The notes under the pieces: generated by a model | Told to the model about the DNA's origin: nothing | Seen by the model: only the letters and a program-made list of their open reading frames with translations | The model's database searches: none | From: Caryophanales bacterium | GTDB taxonomy: Bacteria; Bacillota; Bacilli; Exiguobacteriales; Exiguobacteriaceae | Length of the DNA: 51,434 nt | Reading direction: 5' to 3' | Assembly: GCA_902362975.1 (NCBI GenBank) | Contig: CABIYO010000018.1 | Coordinates: 1 to 51,434 of the forward strand | Position numbers and translations under genes: made by a program | Part shown: positions 25,677 to 35,054 of the stretch, piece after piece | Numbering within the stretch: position 1 is the stretch's first letter | How the letters are laid out: every line of letters begins with the position of its first letter

Positions 25677-27153
25677 CTTACCGGTCTTTCCAATCGTCAT
25701 TCCTGCGCTTGCGGCCATCCTTATGATGTTTATGCCAAAACGGGTCCAGCTGCAGCGCGCGATGGCTCTTGGAGCTTTAGTTATTACGGCGATCGTGTCA
25801 CTCTTTCTCGTGCATACGGTCTCCACGGAGGGGATTCAAAGCCTCAACCTCGGGAACTGGCAAGCGCCGTTCGGCATCACGCTCGTATCGGATATGCTGT
25901 CAGCCCTACTCGTGACGACGTCGACTCTTCTCACGCTCTTCATCGTGTGGTTCGCCGTCCATTATTTCTCTGATTCGTATGAAGGGAACTACTTGTACAT
26001 CTCGATGCTGTTCTTGCTCGTCGGGGTGAACGGTGCCTTCACGACAGGTGATATCTTCAACTTGTTCGTCTTCTTCGAGGTCTTCTTGATGTCTTCATAC
26101 GTATTGATTGTACTCGGTGGACGTGGCGTCCAGTTACGTGAGTCAATCAAGTACTTGCTCGTGAACATCATCGCCTCGGCGCTCTTCGTCATGTCGGTCG
26201 CCTTGCTTTACGGAGTCACAGGTACGCTCAACTTGGCGGACTTGGCGATGAAGATCCCGCTTGTCGATAACCCCGACGTCATCACCGTCATCGGTGTGCT
26301 ATTCGTCATCGTTTTCGGGATGAAAGGGGCACTCGTCCCACTTCACTACTGGCTCCCTGGAGCGTACGTGGTCGCACCGACCCCAATTCTCGCGATGTTT
26401 GGGGCACTCTTGACGAAAGTCGGGGTGTACTCGATCTTACGGACGTACACGCTACTCTTTGATGGGAACGATGAGTTTTTACAGACGTTCCTCATGGTGC
26501 TCGCTGTCCTCACTATCTTCATCGGGATGATAGGGGCCATCGCCTATAATGACGTGAAACTGATCATCATCTACAACATCATGATCGCAGTCGGGGTCAT
26601 CTTGTACGGAATCTCGGTCAATACACAGACGTCCCTTGAAGGGTCACTCTACTACTTGATTCACGACATGATCATCAAAGCGGTTCTCTTCATGCTCGTC
26701 GGGATGATGATTGGCATCACCAAATCCGGTCAACTCCGCGATATGGGTGGACTCATCACCCGATTCCCGCTGTTTGGATGGACGTTCTTCGTCGCAGCGC
26801 TCTCGCTCGCTGGGATTCCGCCACTTAGTGGATTCTTCGGAAAATTGTTGATCGTCTCAGGTGGGATGGACGAAGGCGAGCTGTTCGGACCACTTCTCGT
26901 CCTCTTGTCGAGTCTCTTCGTCCTCTATTCGGTCATGAAGATTTTCTTGAACGGATTCTGGGGCGAGGCGAAGCGCGAGTATGATGGACCGCTCGTACCG
27001 TATACGAAACGTTTGATTGTACCGGTCTTCTTGTTGCTCATCATTGCGGTCGCATACGGATTTGGGGCAGAAGCCATCCATCCGTATATCACGCAAGCGA
27101 TTGAGCCGCTCGTCAAGCCAGAAATCTATATCGATGCCGTGATAAAGGAGTGA
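25669..27153 (+). CDS. mrpD: Mrp Na+/H+ antiporter subunit D
   Basis: 494 residues, about 14 membrane helices, related to NADH dehydrogenase subunits 2 and 4. FFEVFLMSSYVLIVLGG near residue 137 contains the conserved glutamate, and MKGALVPLHYWLPGAYVVAPTPI near residue 220 the conserved lysine of the proton path. SLAGIPPLSGFFGKLLI near residue 380 is a further signature. Proton-translocating core subunit with MrpA. Confidence 0.95.
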   Translation: MINLPVFPIVIPALAAILMMFMPKRVQLQRAMALGALVITAIVSLFLVHTVSTEGIQSLNLGNWQAPFGITLVSDMLSALLVTTSTLLTLFIVWFAVHYFSDSYEGNYLYISMLFLLVGVNGAFTTGDIFNLFVFFEVFLMSSYVLIVLGGRGVQLRESIKYLLVNIIASALFVMSVALLYGVTGTLNLADLAMKIPLVDNPDVITVIGVLFVIVFGMKGALVPLHYWLPGAYVVAPTPILAMFGALLTKVGVYSILRTYTLLFDGNDEFLQTFLMVLAVLTIFIGMIGAIAYNDVKLIIIYNIMIAVGVILYGISVNTQTSLEGSLYYLIHDMIIKAVLFMLVGMMIGITKSGQLRDMGGLITRFPLFGWTFFVAALSLAGIPPLSGFFGKLLIVSGGMDEGELFGPLLVLLSSLFVLYSVMKIFLNGFWGEAKREYDGPLVPYTKRLIVPVFLLLIIAVAYGFGAEAIHPYITQAIEPLVKPEIYIDAVIKE

Positions 27154-27160
27154 ATGACAG

Positions 27161-27646
27161 ATGGCTTATCAACTATTGATTAACTTTTTCCTGGCGTTCA
27201 TCTGGATGTTCCTCACGGGGTCGTTCACATCGAGCGGATTCTTCGTCGGGTATCTACTCGGTTTACTCCTCTTGTTCATGATGCGCCGATTCTTTAAATC
27301 TACTGGAGGCGTTTTTTACTTCACCCGCGTCTGGCGTCTATTTAAACTGCTTCTCATCTTCATTCGTGAATTGTTCCTCGCGAACTTTGAGGTACTGCGT
27401 CTCGTCCTTAGTCCGAAGTTGAAGATTCAACCAGGAATCTTCCGGTACGAGACGTCTCTCGACAAAGGATGGAGAGTCAGCTTGCTCTCGATGCTGATCA
27501 CGCTCACACCAGGCACGCTCGTCGTCCAGGTGTCAAAAGACAGTTCCGTGCTCTATATTCACGCGCTCCACATGCCGGATAAAGACGCGCTACAAAAAGA
27601 CATTTATGATAACTTTGAATCGAGCATTAAGGAGGCGACAGAGTGA
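27161..27646 (+). CDS. mrpE: Mrp Na+/H+ antiporter subunit E
   Basis: 161 residues with two or three helices at the start and a cytoplasmic tail. FTSSGFFVGYLLGLL, IFIRELFLANFEVLRLVLSP and SMLITLTPGTLVVQVSKD are typical MrpE blocks. Stop and next start overlap as TGATG-type coupling. Needed for assembly of the complex in Bacillus. Confidence 0.94.
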   Translation: MAYQLLINFFLAFIWMFLTGSFTSSGFFVGYLLGLLLLFMMRRFFKSTGGVFYFTRVWRLFKLLLIFIRELFLANFEVLRLVLSPKLKIQPGIFRYETSLDKGWRVSLLSMLITLTPGTLVVQVSKDSSVLYIHALHMPDKDALQKDIYDNFESSIKEATE

Positions 27647-27942
27647 TGGATTTACTAGACATTCTCATCTACATTTCGCTCGCCATTCTCTTGCTTGCGA
27701 TGTTGATGATGTTGTATCGCGTCGTCAAAGGACCGACGACGGCAGACCGGGTCATCGCGCTCGACTCAATCGGGATTGCGCTCATCTCGGTCGTCGCGTT
27801 ACTGTCGATTCTGCTCGATACGACCTTATATTTTGAAGTCATCTTACTACTCAGTATTTTGGCCTTCATCGGAACGGTTGCGTTCTCGAAATTCTTAGAA
27901 AGGGGAGAGATAATCCAACATGACCGCGACAATGATTTTTGA
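27646..27942 (+). CDS. mrpF: Mrp Na+/H+ antiporter subunit F
   Basis: 98 residues, three helices. VVKGPTTADRVIALDSIGI near residue 25 is the MrpF signature with the conserved charged residues in the membrane edge. AAGGAGG is 10 bases from the ATG at 27646; a GTG one codon earlier is an alternative. It overlaps mrpG by 23 bases. Confidence 0.93.
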   Translation: MDLLDILIYISLAILLLAMLMMLYRVVKGPTTADRVIALDSIGIALISVVALLSILLDTTLYFEVILLLSILAFIGTVAFSKFLERGEIIQHDRDNDF

Positions 27943-28279
27943 TCTCATTACCGGTATCTTCACGATCATCGGCGTCTTCTTCACGGTCGTCGCCGCGATC
28001 GGTCTCATCCGTCTCCCAGATATTTATTCGAGAACACACGCTGCCTCAAAGAGCGCGACACTCGGTGTCATGTTCGTCCTCTCCGCAGCCGTCCTTCATG
28101 TATATGTCGATGAACAGGTGTTTGATGCAAGACTCTTGCTCGGTTTCTTCTTCGTCCTCTTGACGGCTCCTGTTGGAGGTCACCTCATCTCGCGTGCGGC
28201 GCACGCGAAAGGTGTTCCGCTTTGGGAAAAGTCATTACAAGACGAGCTGAAAGAAGACAAGGATAAAGGAATTGAATAA
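27920..28279 (+). CDS. mrpG: Mrp Na+/H+ antiporter subunit G
   Basis: 119 residues, three helices. IGLIRLPDIYSRTHAASKSATLGV near residue 26 and LLTAPVGGHLISRAAH near residue 78 are the MrpG/MnhG motifs. Last gene of the complete mrpABCDEFG operon, followed by a terminator. Confidence 0.95.
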   Translation: MTATMIFDLITGIFTIIGVFFTVVAAIGLIRLPDIYSRTHAASKSATLGVMFVLSAAVLHVYVDEQVFDARLLLGFFFVLLTAPVGGHLISRAAHAKGVPLWEKSLQDELKEDKDKGIE

Positions 28280-28282
28280 GAA

Positions 28283-28320
28283 AAAGACGGGATTCGCCAT
28301 GAAGCGAGTTCCGTCTTTTG
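28283..28320. terminator. Convergent terminator between mrpG and the oxidoreductase remnant
   Basis: AAAAAGACGGGA and TTCCGTCTTTTG form the outer stem with TTCGC/GCGAG inside. A and T tracts on the two sides suit both strands. Confidence 0.8.
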
Positions 28321-28321
28321 T

Positions 28322-29173
28322 TTAGATGAGATAGGTCAGGTCGGAGGCGGCGGTCGGATAGGCAACTTCTAAGTGCTTCACGTGTTGATGCGACAGTTTG
28401 TTCTGTATAATGAAAGAGAACAGATTGATGAGTTCTGAGGCATGGTGACCAATCAAATGAGCCCCAATGACGTGCCCTTCTGCACTCAGTAACACTTTCG
28501 AATAGGCGGTTGTATCATTGATTCGTGAATAGGTGAGGAAGTGCGACATGTCTGTTTCTTTCACGTCGAAGTCAATGCCCCCCGCTTCCGCTTCATCCAC
28601 CGTAAGACCGACTTTAGCAATCGGTGGCGTCGCATAGACGATGGTCGGGGCTGGACGCTCGGGGAGTGCCCGTGTATTCCCGTGAAGCATATTGAGTGCG
28701 GCGAGGCGCCCTTCCTGAGCGGCGAATGGAGTGAGCGCGGGATTGGGACTTTTGGCGACGTCACCCGCTGCGTATATGTTCAGGTTACTTGTTTGCAGAT
28801 GCTCGTTCACGTGTACACCGTGATGATCAGCTGTGACACCTGCCGCTTCAAGCCGAAGTCGCTCGATGCCTGGAATTCGTCCTGTAGCGTTAAGGACCAC
28901 GCCTTCGAGGGTAGACTCATCTGATAACATTAAAAGACGACCAATTAAGTGACAGGCTTCCTTCAACGCCAAGTTCGCGCATACGTTCCGTTCGAGCAAA
29001 GAGCTCGGCTCCTTCGGCAAGCATCTTCTTCGGGTCACATCCGCGTTGAGGACATGTTCCCCCGAACGTCCAATTCTCAATGAAGGCGATCTCTTTACCA
29101 GTTTCGCGTAAAATGGAGCGGCTTGACCCGCTGCGAATCCGCTACCGATAATGATGACATCGTATCGTTTCAT
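28322..29173 (-). pseudogene. Decayed FAD/NAD(P)-disulfide oxidoreductase: frameshift plus internal deletion
   Basis: The 283-codon open frame is a misleading composite. Codons 1-24 give MKRYDVIIIGSGFAAG, an FAD-binding start. From about 29098 the family sequence continues in the neighbouring frame: EIAFIENWTFGGTCPQRGCDPKKML, containing the redox CxxxxC (shown as a 25-residue region; key residues TCPQRGCD), then stops after LNWSSFNVIR. Restoring one G in CTGGTAAAG repairs this frame. After a junction near 28915 the original frame resumes at VVLNATGRIPGIERL and runs through AAGDVAKSPNPALTPFA to the dimerisation domain. The NAD-binding middle, about 170 residues, is absent, because intact relatives are about 450 residues. 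The protein cannot be functional. Confidence 0.88.
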
Positions 29174-29249
29174 AATATAAAATCATCCTCTGACGAGATA
29201 TCACACTCTTTTTCTCGTCCAGGAGGAAGCTAAACTGAGGTGAATAGAA

Positions 29250-31034
29250 TTGAGTCATACCGACCACATCAAACATAAATTAGCACTGCTCCCGGACGAG
29301 CCGGGGTGCTATCTGCATAAAAATGAATATGGTGAGGTCATCTATGTAGGGAAGGCAAAAAACTTGAAGAATCGGGTCCGTTCTTACTTCACGGGCGCAC
29401 ACGACATCAAGACGATGCGCCTCGTCGCAGAAATCTGTGACTTCGAGTACATCGTGACGGCGAGTGAACTCGAGGCGTTATTACTCGAAATGACGCTCAT
29501 CAAAAAGTACGATCCGAAGTACAACATTCGCCTGAAGGACGACAAGACGTACCCATATATCAAAATTACGAATGAACCGTATCCACGTCTATTGACGACG
29601 CGGAAATTGAAGAAAGACGGCGGACATTACTTTGGACCGTATCCGAACGCCTATGCGGCGAACGAGACGAAACGTCTTCTCGATAAACTGTATCCGCTGC
29701 GGAAATGTCAGCCGATGCCGAAGAAACTCTGCCTGTATTATCATATCGGGCAATGTTTAGGTCCTTGTGAGCTGGCAGTCGATACGGATTCGCAAAAAGA
29801 AATCGTGAATGAAATCCGGCGCTTCCTGAACGGGGAGACGAGCGAGACGCTCACGAAGCTGAACGTCGAGATGAGACGTGCCGCTGAGGACATGCAGTTT
29901 GAGCGGGCGGCTGAACTACGCGACCAAATTCGAGCAGTCGAATCAATCATGAACAAACAGAACATGATTACGGCCGACCCGACGGCCCGTGACGTCTTCG
30001 GCTATACGCTCGATCGCGGCTGGATGTGTGTCCAAGTATTCTATATGCGTGGCGGGAAGATGATCGAGCGAGATGTCTCGCTCTTCCCGATGCATGGAGA
30101 GCCTTCGGAAGAACTCGAAAGTTTCATCGTTCAGTTCTATGAACAAAACGTCGTGCCAAAAGAGATTCTCGTACCGGAGACGGTCCGGCCCGATCTACTG
30201 AATGACGCCATCGGAACGAAAGTGATACAGCCGAAACGAGGGGCGAAGAAACAGTTGCTTGATTTGGCGACGAAGAATGCGACAATCGCCTTGAACGAGA
30301 AGTTTGAGTTGCTCGCCCGAGATGAAGAGCGGACGTTGCTCGCGATGCGTGAACTCGGGGAAGCGATCGGCATTCCGAACTTGTCACGTGTCGACATCAT
30401 CGACAACGCGAACATCCAGGGGGCGGACGCCGTATCGGCGCTCGTCGTCTTTGAGGACGGGAAGCCACTCAAAAAAGAATATCGGAAATATAAGATTCGG
30501 ACGGTCCAAGGACCGGACGATTACGAGACGATGCGTGAAGTCGTCCGTCGACGATTCCGCCGTCTCTTGACAGAAGACAAACGATTACCCGATCTCCTAC
30601 TGATCGATGGAGGGATTGGACAATTAAACGCGGCGCTCGACGTCATCCGAAACGAGTTCGGGCTCGACTTGCCGGTCGGCTCGCTCAAAAAGGATGACCG
30701 ACATCGAACGAGCCAACTGTTATTCGGGGAAGGTGGGGGCATTGTAGAGCTCCATCCGCGCTCGAGCGCTTTTTATCTGTTGCAGCGGATGCAAGATGAG
30801 GTCCACCGTTTCGCCATCACATTCCACCGCAGCTTGCGGACGAAGAAGATGACGAAGTCGATCCTCGATGAGATTCCGGGTGTCGGTCCGAAACGCCGTC
30901 AACAGCTTATCCGCCATTTCGGGTCGATGAAACAAATCCGTCTGGCATCACTCGAACAATTGAAGGAAGCGGGATTACCGGAAAAATTAGCGGAGACCGT
31001 GCTTCAGTACGTGCACGAGGAGACGGATGAATGA
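29250..31034 (+). CDS. uvrC: UvrABC excinuclease subunit C
   Basis: 594 residues. Makes both incisions in nucleotide excision repair. GIY-YIG nuclease domain at about 12-95 ([25 protein letters not shown] region), UVR motif [13 protein letters not shown] near 210, RNase H-like C-terminal nuclease in the middle ([26 protein letters not shown] near 450) and a double helix-hairpin-helix at the end ([18 protein letters not shown]). Starts at TTG with GAGGTGA 6 bases upstream; the protein begins [18 protein letters not shown]. Confidence 0.96.
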   Translation: MSHTDHIKHKLALLPDEPGCYLHKNEYGEVIYVGKAKNLKNRVRSYFTGAHDIKTMRLVAEICDFEYIVTASELEALLLEMTLIKKYDPKYNIRLKDDKTYPYIKITNEPYPRLLTTRKLKKDGGHYFGPYPNAYAANETKRLLDKLYPLRKCQPMPKKLCLYYHIGQCLGPCELAVDTDSQKEIVNEIRRFLNGETSETLTKLNVEMRRAAEDMQFERAAELRDQIRAVESIMNKQNMITADPTARDVFGYTLDRGWMCVQVFYMRGGKMIERDVSLFPMHGEPSEELESFIVQFYEQNVVPKEILVPETVRPDLLNDAIGTKVIQPKRGAKKQLLDLATKNATIALNEKFELLARDEERTLLAMRELGEAIGIPNLSRVDIIDNANIQGADAVSALVVFEDGKPLKKEYRKYKIRTVQGPDDYETMREVVRRRFRRLLTEDKRLPDLLLIDGGIGQLNAALDVIRNEFGLDLPVGSLKKDDRHRTSQLLFGEGGGIVELHPRSSAFYLLQRMQDEVHRFAITFHRSLRTKKMTKSILDEIPGVGPKRRQQLIRHFGSMKQIRLASLEQLKEAGLPEKLAETVLQYVHEETDE

Positions 31035-31067
31035 GAAGTTCCAACATAGGGAGGGCTTGATTAGCTG

Positions 31068-31217
31068 TTGGAGTACGGACATTTTCCAGGAAATATTGTC
31101 GAAGTTGTTCGTTAGGTGACTCGGAGCTATAAAGGGAGAGATGTGACGTTTCATCGACAAGAACTCAATGAATTCCGTCGCTATATGTGTCAACAACTTC
31201 CGCCGAAACAAAAATAA
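31068..31217 (+). pseudogene. Small ORF interrupted by an in-frame TAG
   Basis: From TTG at 31068, with AGGGAGGG upstream, the frame reads MEYGHFPGNIVEVVR, then TAG at 31113, then without any further stop VTRSYKGRDVTFHRQELNEF to TAA at 31215-31217, directly at a terminator. Read through, it is a basic protein of about 49 residues. A nonsense mutation in a small gene, or chance. I do not recognise the family. Confidence 0.4.
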
Positions 31218-31246
31218 GAGTCGATGCCAAACGCATCGACTCTTAT
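31214..31246. terminator. Bidirectional terminator
   Basis: ATAAGAGTCGATGC and GCATCGACTCTTAT form a perfect 14-base stem, loop CAAAC; the right arm overlaps the end of yslB, the left arm the end of the small ORF. The minus strand has a TTTTTG tract. Confidence 0.88.
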
Positions 31247-31644
31247 TTGTAATCGTCTTTCCGGTCTAGTTGGACGGTGATTTGGACAGCTTTTCGGGGT
31301 GGATCGGCATACCCTTCCGCGACGCACTGGAAACGACCTGCAATCTGTTCGGCTAAAAATCCAGCTTCAAGCTGATAGTATCCTGTCGCTTTAGCCTGAG
31401 TCGCAGGTGGTGGGATCAATTCATAAGTAAACTTGCTCCCACGTTCCTTCTTGAGTGTCAACTCGCCCCAACCTGCCTCTGCGAAGAAAGCAGTCAGTTC
31501 ATCATCGGACATCGTCGGGAATTTACGGGCAACCCGTTTTCCTGACCAATAGATGACTTGCGCATAATCTTCGCCAAGCAAATCCGTCAACACATAGTCG
31601 CGAAGCAATTCAATCGCGAAAATTGGTTGGCTCATCGTTTCCAT
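31243..31644 (-). CDS. yslB: DUF2507-family protein YslB
   Basis: 133 residues of a small Bacillales family of unknown function, DUF2507, with FAIELLRDYVLTDLLGEDYAQVIYW at the start and KRVARKFPTMSDDELTAFF near residue 33 as landmarks; the fold resembles haem-NO or V4R domains. Between uvrC and sdhC as in Bacillus subtilis, but transcribed away from sdhC. The start at 31644 (METMSQP) or three codons later at MSQPIF cannot be decided; neither has an ideal ribosome site. Confidence 0.85.
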   Translation of the reverse strand: METMSQPIFAIELLRDYVLTDLLGEDYAQVIYWSGKRVARKFPTMSDDELTAFFAEAGWGELTLKKERGSKFTYELIPPPATQAKATGYYQLEAGFLAEQIAGRFQCVAEGYADPPRKAVQITVQLDRKDDYK

Positions 31645-31747
31645 TCTATCCCATCACTCCAATCTCTCTATATCATTATAACGACCAATTGGAATTTGGT
31701 CATCCTGTAATTTTGAAAAGAATGTGGCACAAATCGGCTAGGTTGTC

Positions 31748-31816
31748 TTGTCATACAATTTTCACAAGAGTAGAATAGGAGACAGAAAGCTATATCTGCA
31801 TTTGAAAACGCTTTTA
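31748..31816 (+). promoter_or_regulatory. sdh promoter with cre site
   Basis: TTGTCA (31748-31753), 17-base spacer, TAGAAT (31771-31776). TGAAAACGCTTTTA (31803-31816) matches the CcpA cre consensus at all but one position and lies about 20 bases into the transcript, a roadblock position. ACGAGC/GCTCGT forms a small hairpin at 31826-31841 before the ribosome site. Confidence 0.78.
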
Positions 31817-31857
31817 TTGACAATACGAGCCAATGCTCGTGAAAAGGGGGAACTAGA

Positions 31858-32475
31858 ATGGCAGCGCATCGTGACTACTTCAATCGTAAAGTCCATTCGC
31901 TACTTGGGGTCATTCCAATCGGTTTGTTTTTGATCGTCCATTTGTCGGTCAACTACTACATCGTCGATGGGGTGGAGTCATTCAACAAAGCAGCAAAATT
32001 CATGGGGAACTTACCGTATTTGTACTTCCTTGAAGTGACAATTATCGCATTGCCGATGATTTTCCATGGGGTGTACGGCGTGTACTACGCGTTTCTCGGG
32101 TCAATCAACACGAACCGTTATTCATACGCGCGCAACTGGTTGTATCTCTTCCAACGCTTCACAGGAGTTTTCCTCGTAATCTTCATCGCTTGGCACGTTT
32201 GGGAAACGCGTCTTGCGAAATTGCGCGGGGTAGAAGTCAATGCGGAAATGATGCAAAACATCGTCGACAACCCGCTCATGTTGATCTTCTACATAGTCGG
32301 AATCCTTTCGGCTACGTTCCACTTCGCGAATGGTCTTTGGTCGTTCTCGATCACGTGGGGTATCACACAGTCACCTCGTTCGCAACGTTTCATGAGCTAC
32401 GTATCAGGTGTCGTGTTCTTGGCACTATCTTTTGTCGGCATCCGTTCGATTTTGACGTTTGCAGGCATCTTGTAA
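31858..32475 (+). CDS. sdhC: Succinate dehydrogenase cytochrome b558 subunit
   Basis: 205 residues, five membrane helices. It anchors the SdhAB dimer and passes electrons to menaquinone through two haems b. Axial histidine candidates are in HRDYFNRKVHS (start), FLIVHLSVN, MIFHGVYGVYY and IAWHVWE. Ribosome site AAAGGGGG. First gene of sdhCAB. Confidence 0.95.
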   Translation: MAAHRDYFNRKVHSLLGVIPIGLFLIVHLSVNYYIVDGVESFNKAAKFMGNLPYLYFLEVTIIALPMIFHGVYGVYYAFLGSINTNRYSYARNWLYLFQRFTGVFLVIFIAWHVWETRLAKLRGVEVNAEMMQNIVDNPLMLIFYIVGILSATFHFANGLWSFSITWGITQSPRSQRFMSYVSGVVFLALSFVGIRSILTFAGIL

Positions 32476-32491
32476 TTAGGGGGAATCTTAC

Positions 32492-34249
32492 ATGGCAAAT
32501 CAAAGTTTGATCGTCATCGGTGGCGGTCTAGCTGGACTCATGGCGACAATCAAGTCGGCAGAGATGGGTGTTCCGGTAAAACTATTCTCGCTTGTACCGG
32601 TCAAGCGTTCACATTCAGTTTGTGCTCAAGGTGGGATTAACGGGGCCGTCAACACGAAAGGGGAGGGTGACTCTCCTTGGCAACACTTTGATGACACAGT
32701 ATACGGAGGCGACTTCCTCGCCAACCAACCACCTGTCCAAAAGATGGCGGAGAATGCTCCGAAAATCATTCACATGTTCGATCGGATGGGCGTCATGTTC
32801 AACCGTACGCCAGAAGGTCTCTTAGATTTCCGTCGCTTCGGTGGAACCCTTCACCACCGTACGGCATATGCTGGGGCGACAACAGGACAGCAACTTCTCT
32901 ATGCACTCGATGAGCAGGTTCGTCGTTATGAAGCACAAGGTCTCGTCGAGAAGTATGAAGGATGGGAATTCCTTCGCGCCGTCATCGACGAAGAAGGCAT
33001 CTGCCGCGGTGCGGTCTGTCAGGATTTGCGCTCGATGGAAATTAAAGCGTTCCCATCGGATGCGGTCATCTTGGCGACGGGTGGCCCAGGGGTCATCTTC
33101 GGTAAATCGACGAACTCGGTCATCAATACCGGTCAAGCAGCGGGAGCGGTTTACCGCCAAGGCGCGGTCTACGCGAACGGGGAATTCATCCAAATTCACC
33201 CGACGGCGATTCCAGGGGACGACAAACTTCGTCTCATGAGTGAGTCGGCTCGTGGAGAAGGTGGACGTGTCTGGACATATAAAGACGGGAAGCCATGGTA
33301 CTTCCTCGAAGAAAAATATCCAGCTTACGGAAACCTTGTACCGCGTGACATCGCGACACGTGAGATCTTCGACGTATGTGTCAATCAAAAACTCGGCGTC
33401 AACGGCGAGAACATGGTTTACCTCGACTTGTCTCATAAAGATTCGAAAGAACTTGACATCAAACTCGGTGGGATCCTCGAAATCTACGAGAAATTCGTAG
33501 GGGACGACCCGCGTAAAGTACCGATGAAAATCTTCCCGGCAGTCCACTATTCGATGGGCGGACTATGGGTCGACTACGATCAGATGACGAACATTCCGGG
33601 TCTCTTCGCAGCTGGTGAATGTGACTACTCGATGCACGGTGCAAACCGTCTCGGTGCGAACTCGCTTCTTTCAGCCGTACATGGGGGAATGGAAGCAGGT
33701 CCTGCCGCAGTCAACTACATGCGTGGTCTTGACCAAGCGACAGAAAGCGTCTCAGAAGCGCTCTTTAACTTCAACGAACGTGAAGAAATCGAACGATTCA
33801 ACAACATCCTTGCGATGGACGGAACAGAGAATGCGTATCAGATTCACCGTGAACTCGGTGAACTCATGACGGACAACGTCACAGTTGTTCGCTACAATGA
33901 CAAACTGGAAGCGACCGACAAGAAAATCCAAGAATTGCGTGAACGTTTCCATAAGATTTCAGCCACGGATACGGCACGTTGGAGCAACCAAGGGGCATCA
34001 TTCATTCGACAACTCGACCACATGCTCGACCTCGCACGCGTCATCACACTTGGCGCACTCAAGCGGGACGAGAGCCGTGGGGCCCATTACAAACCGGAGT
34101 TCCCGGAGCGTAATGATGAGCAGTTCATGAAGACAACGATGGCACGTTACAAAGATGGGGAAGTCGATATCTCGTATGAAGACATCGATGTTTCGTTAAT
34201 CCCGCCACGTAAACGGGATTACTCGAAGAAAGGGGCGAAGACGAAATGA
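32492..34249 (+). CDS. sdhA: Succinate dehydrogenase flavoprotein subunit
   Basis: 585 residues. Oxidises succinate to fumarate with covalently bound FAD. VIGGGLAGLMATIKSAEMG (FAD-binding), RSHSVCAQGGINGAV (region of the flavinylated histidine), DYSMHGANRLGANSLL (substrate and FAD contacts near residue 380) are visible. 16 bases after sdhC, ribosome site AGGGGG; stop overlaps the sdhB start by 4 bases. Confidence 0.97.
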   Translation: MANQSLIVIGGGLAGLMATIKSAEMGVPVKLFSLVPVKRSHSVCAQGGINGAVNTKGEGDSPWQHFDDTVYGGDFLANQPPVQKMAENAPKIIHMFDRMGVMFNRTPEGLLDFRRFGGTLHHRTAYAGATTGQQLLYALDEQVRRYEAQGLVEKYEGWEFLRAVIDEEGICRGAVCQDLRSMEIKAFPSDAVILATGGPGVIFGKSTNSVINTGQAAGAVYRQGAVYANGEFIQIHPTAIPGDDKLRLMSESARGEGGRVWTYKDGKPWYFLEEKYPAYGNLVPRDIATREIFDVCVNQKLGVNGENMVYLDLSHKDSKELDIKLGGILEIYEKFVGDDPRKVPMKIFPAVHYSMGGLWVDYDQMTNIPGLFAAGECDYSMHGANRLGANSLLSAVHGGMEAGPAAVNYMRGLDQATESVSEALFNFNEREEIERFNNILAMDGTENAYQIHRELGELMTDNVTVVRYNDKLEATDKKIQELRERFHKISATDTARWSNQGASFIRQLDHMLDLARVITLGALKRDESRGAHYKPEFPERNDEQFMKTTMARYKDGEVDISYEDIDVSLIPPRKRDYSKKGAKTK

Positions 34250-35046
34250 CGACGCCAATGCAATCTGAACAAAAAGACATCCGCTTCATCATTGAACGCC
34301 AAGATGGACCGGATCAAGCGACGTATACGGAAGAATTTACGGTACCATACCGTCCAAACATGAACGTCATCTCGGCATTGATGGAAATCCGCCGTAACCC
34401 GGTCAACGCGAACGGGGACAAGACGACACCGATTAACTGGGACATGAACTGTCTTGAAGAAGTATGTGGTGCCTGTTCGATGATCATCAACGGGAAGCCG
34501 CGCCAGTCGTGTACGGCACTCGTCGATAAGCTCGAGCAACCGATCCGTCTTGCGCCGATGAAGACGTTCCCGGTCATCCGTGACCTTCAAGTCGACCGTC
34601 AACGCATGTTCGACGCGTTGAAAAAAGTGAAAGCATGGATCCCAATCGATGGCACATACGACCTCGGTCCAGGACCACGTATGCCGGAGAACAAACGTCA
34701 ATGGGCGTACGAATTATCGAAATGTATGACATGTGGTGTTTGTCTTGAAGCGTGTCCGAACGTGAACGACAAATCGGACTTCATCGGTCCAGCGGCGATT
34801 TCGCAAGTCCGACTCTTCAACTCACACCCAACGGGTGCCTTCCACGCCGAAGATCGCCTCGAGGCACTCATGGAAGACGGTGGCATCATGCAGTGCGGAA
34901 ACGCACAAAACTGCGTCGAAGTTTGTCCGAAGGGCATCCCGCTCACGACGTCAATCGCTTCGATGAACCGTCAAACGACGCTTCACTCGTTCAAACAGTT
35001 CTTCGGTAGTGACACAGGTCGCACAGGTTCTGCGGTCGAGGCGTAA
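34246..35046 (+). CDS. sdhB: Succinate dehydrogenase iron-sulfur subunit
   Basis: 266 residues. The plant-type [2Fe-2S] cluster uses CLEEVCGACSMIINGKPRQSC (cysteines near 66-86); the [4Fe-4S] and [3Fe-4S] clusters use CMTCGVCLEACPN and CGNAQNCVEVCPKGIP. It relays electrons from FAD to the cytochrome. Overlaps sdhA (ATGA). Confidence 0.97.
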   Translation: MTTPMQSEQKDIRFIIERQDGPDQATYTEEFTVPYRPNMNVISALMEIRRNPVNANGDKTTPINWDMNCLEEVCGACSMIINGKPRQSCTALVDKLEQPIRLAPMKTFPVIRDLQVDRQRMFDALKKVKAWIPIDGTYDLGPGPRMPENKRQWAYELSKCMTCGVCLEACPNVNDKSDFIGPAAISQVRLFNSHPTGAFHAEDRLEALMEDGGIMQCGNAQNCVEVCPKGIPLTTSIASMNRQTTLHSFKQFFGSDTGRTGSAVEA

Positions 35047-35054
35047 GCGAGCCG

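Noticed and set aside
28541..28924. Plus-strand 127-codon ORF
   Set aside because: Antisense to the oxidoreductase remnant, with cysteine/histidine-rich random composition.
31030..31211. Minus-strand ORF of 74 codons between uvrC and yslB
   Set aside because: Overlaps the bidirectional terminator and the uvrC end, with no ribosome site; unlike coding sequence.
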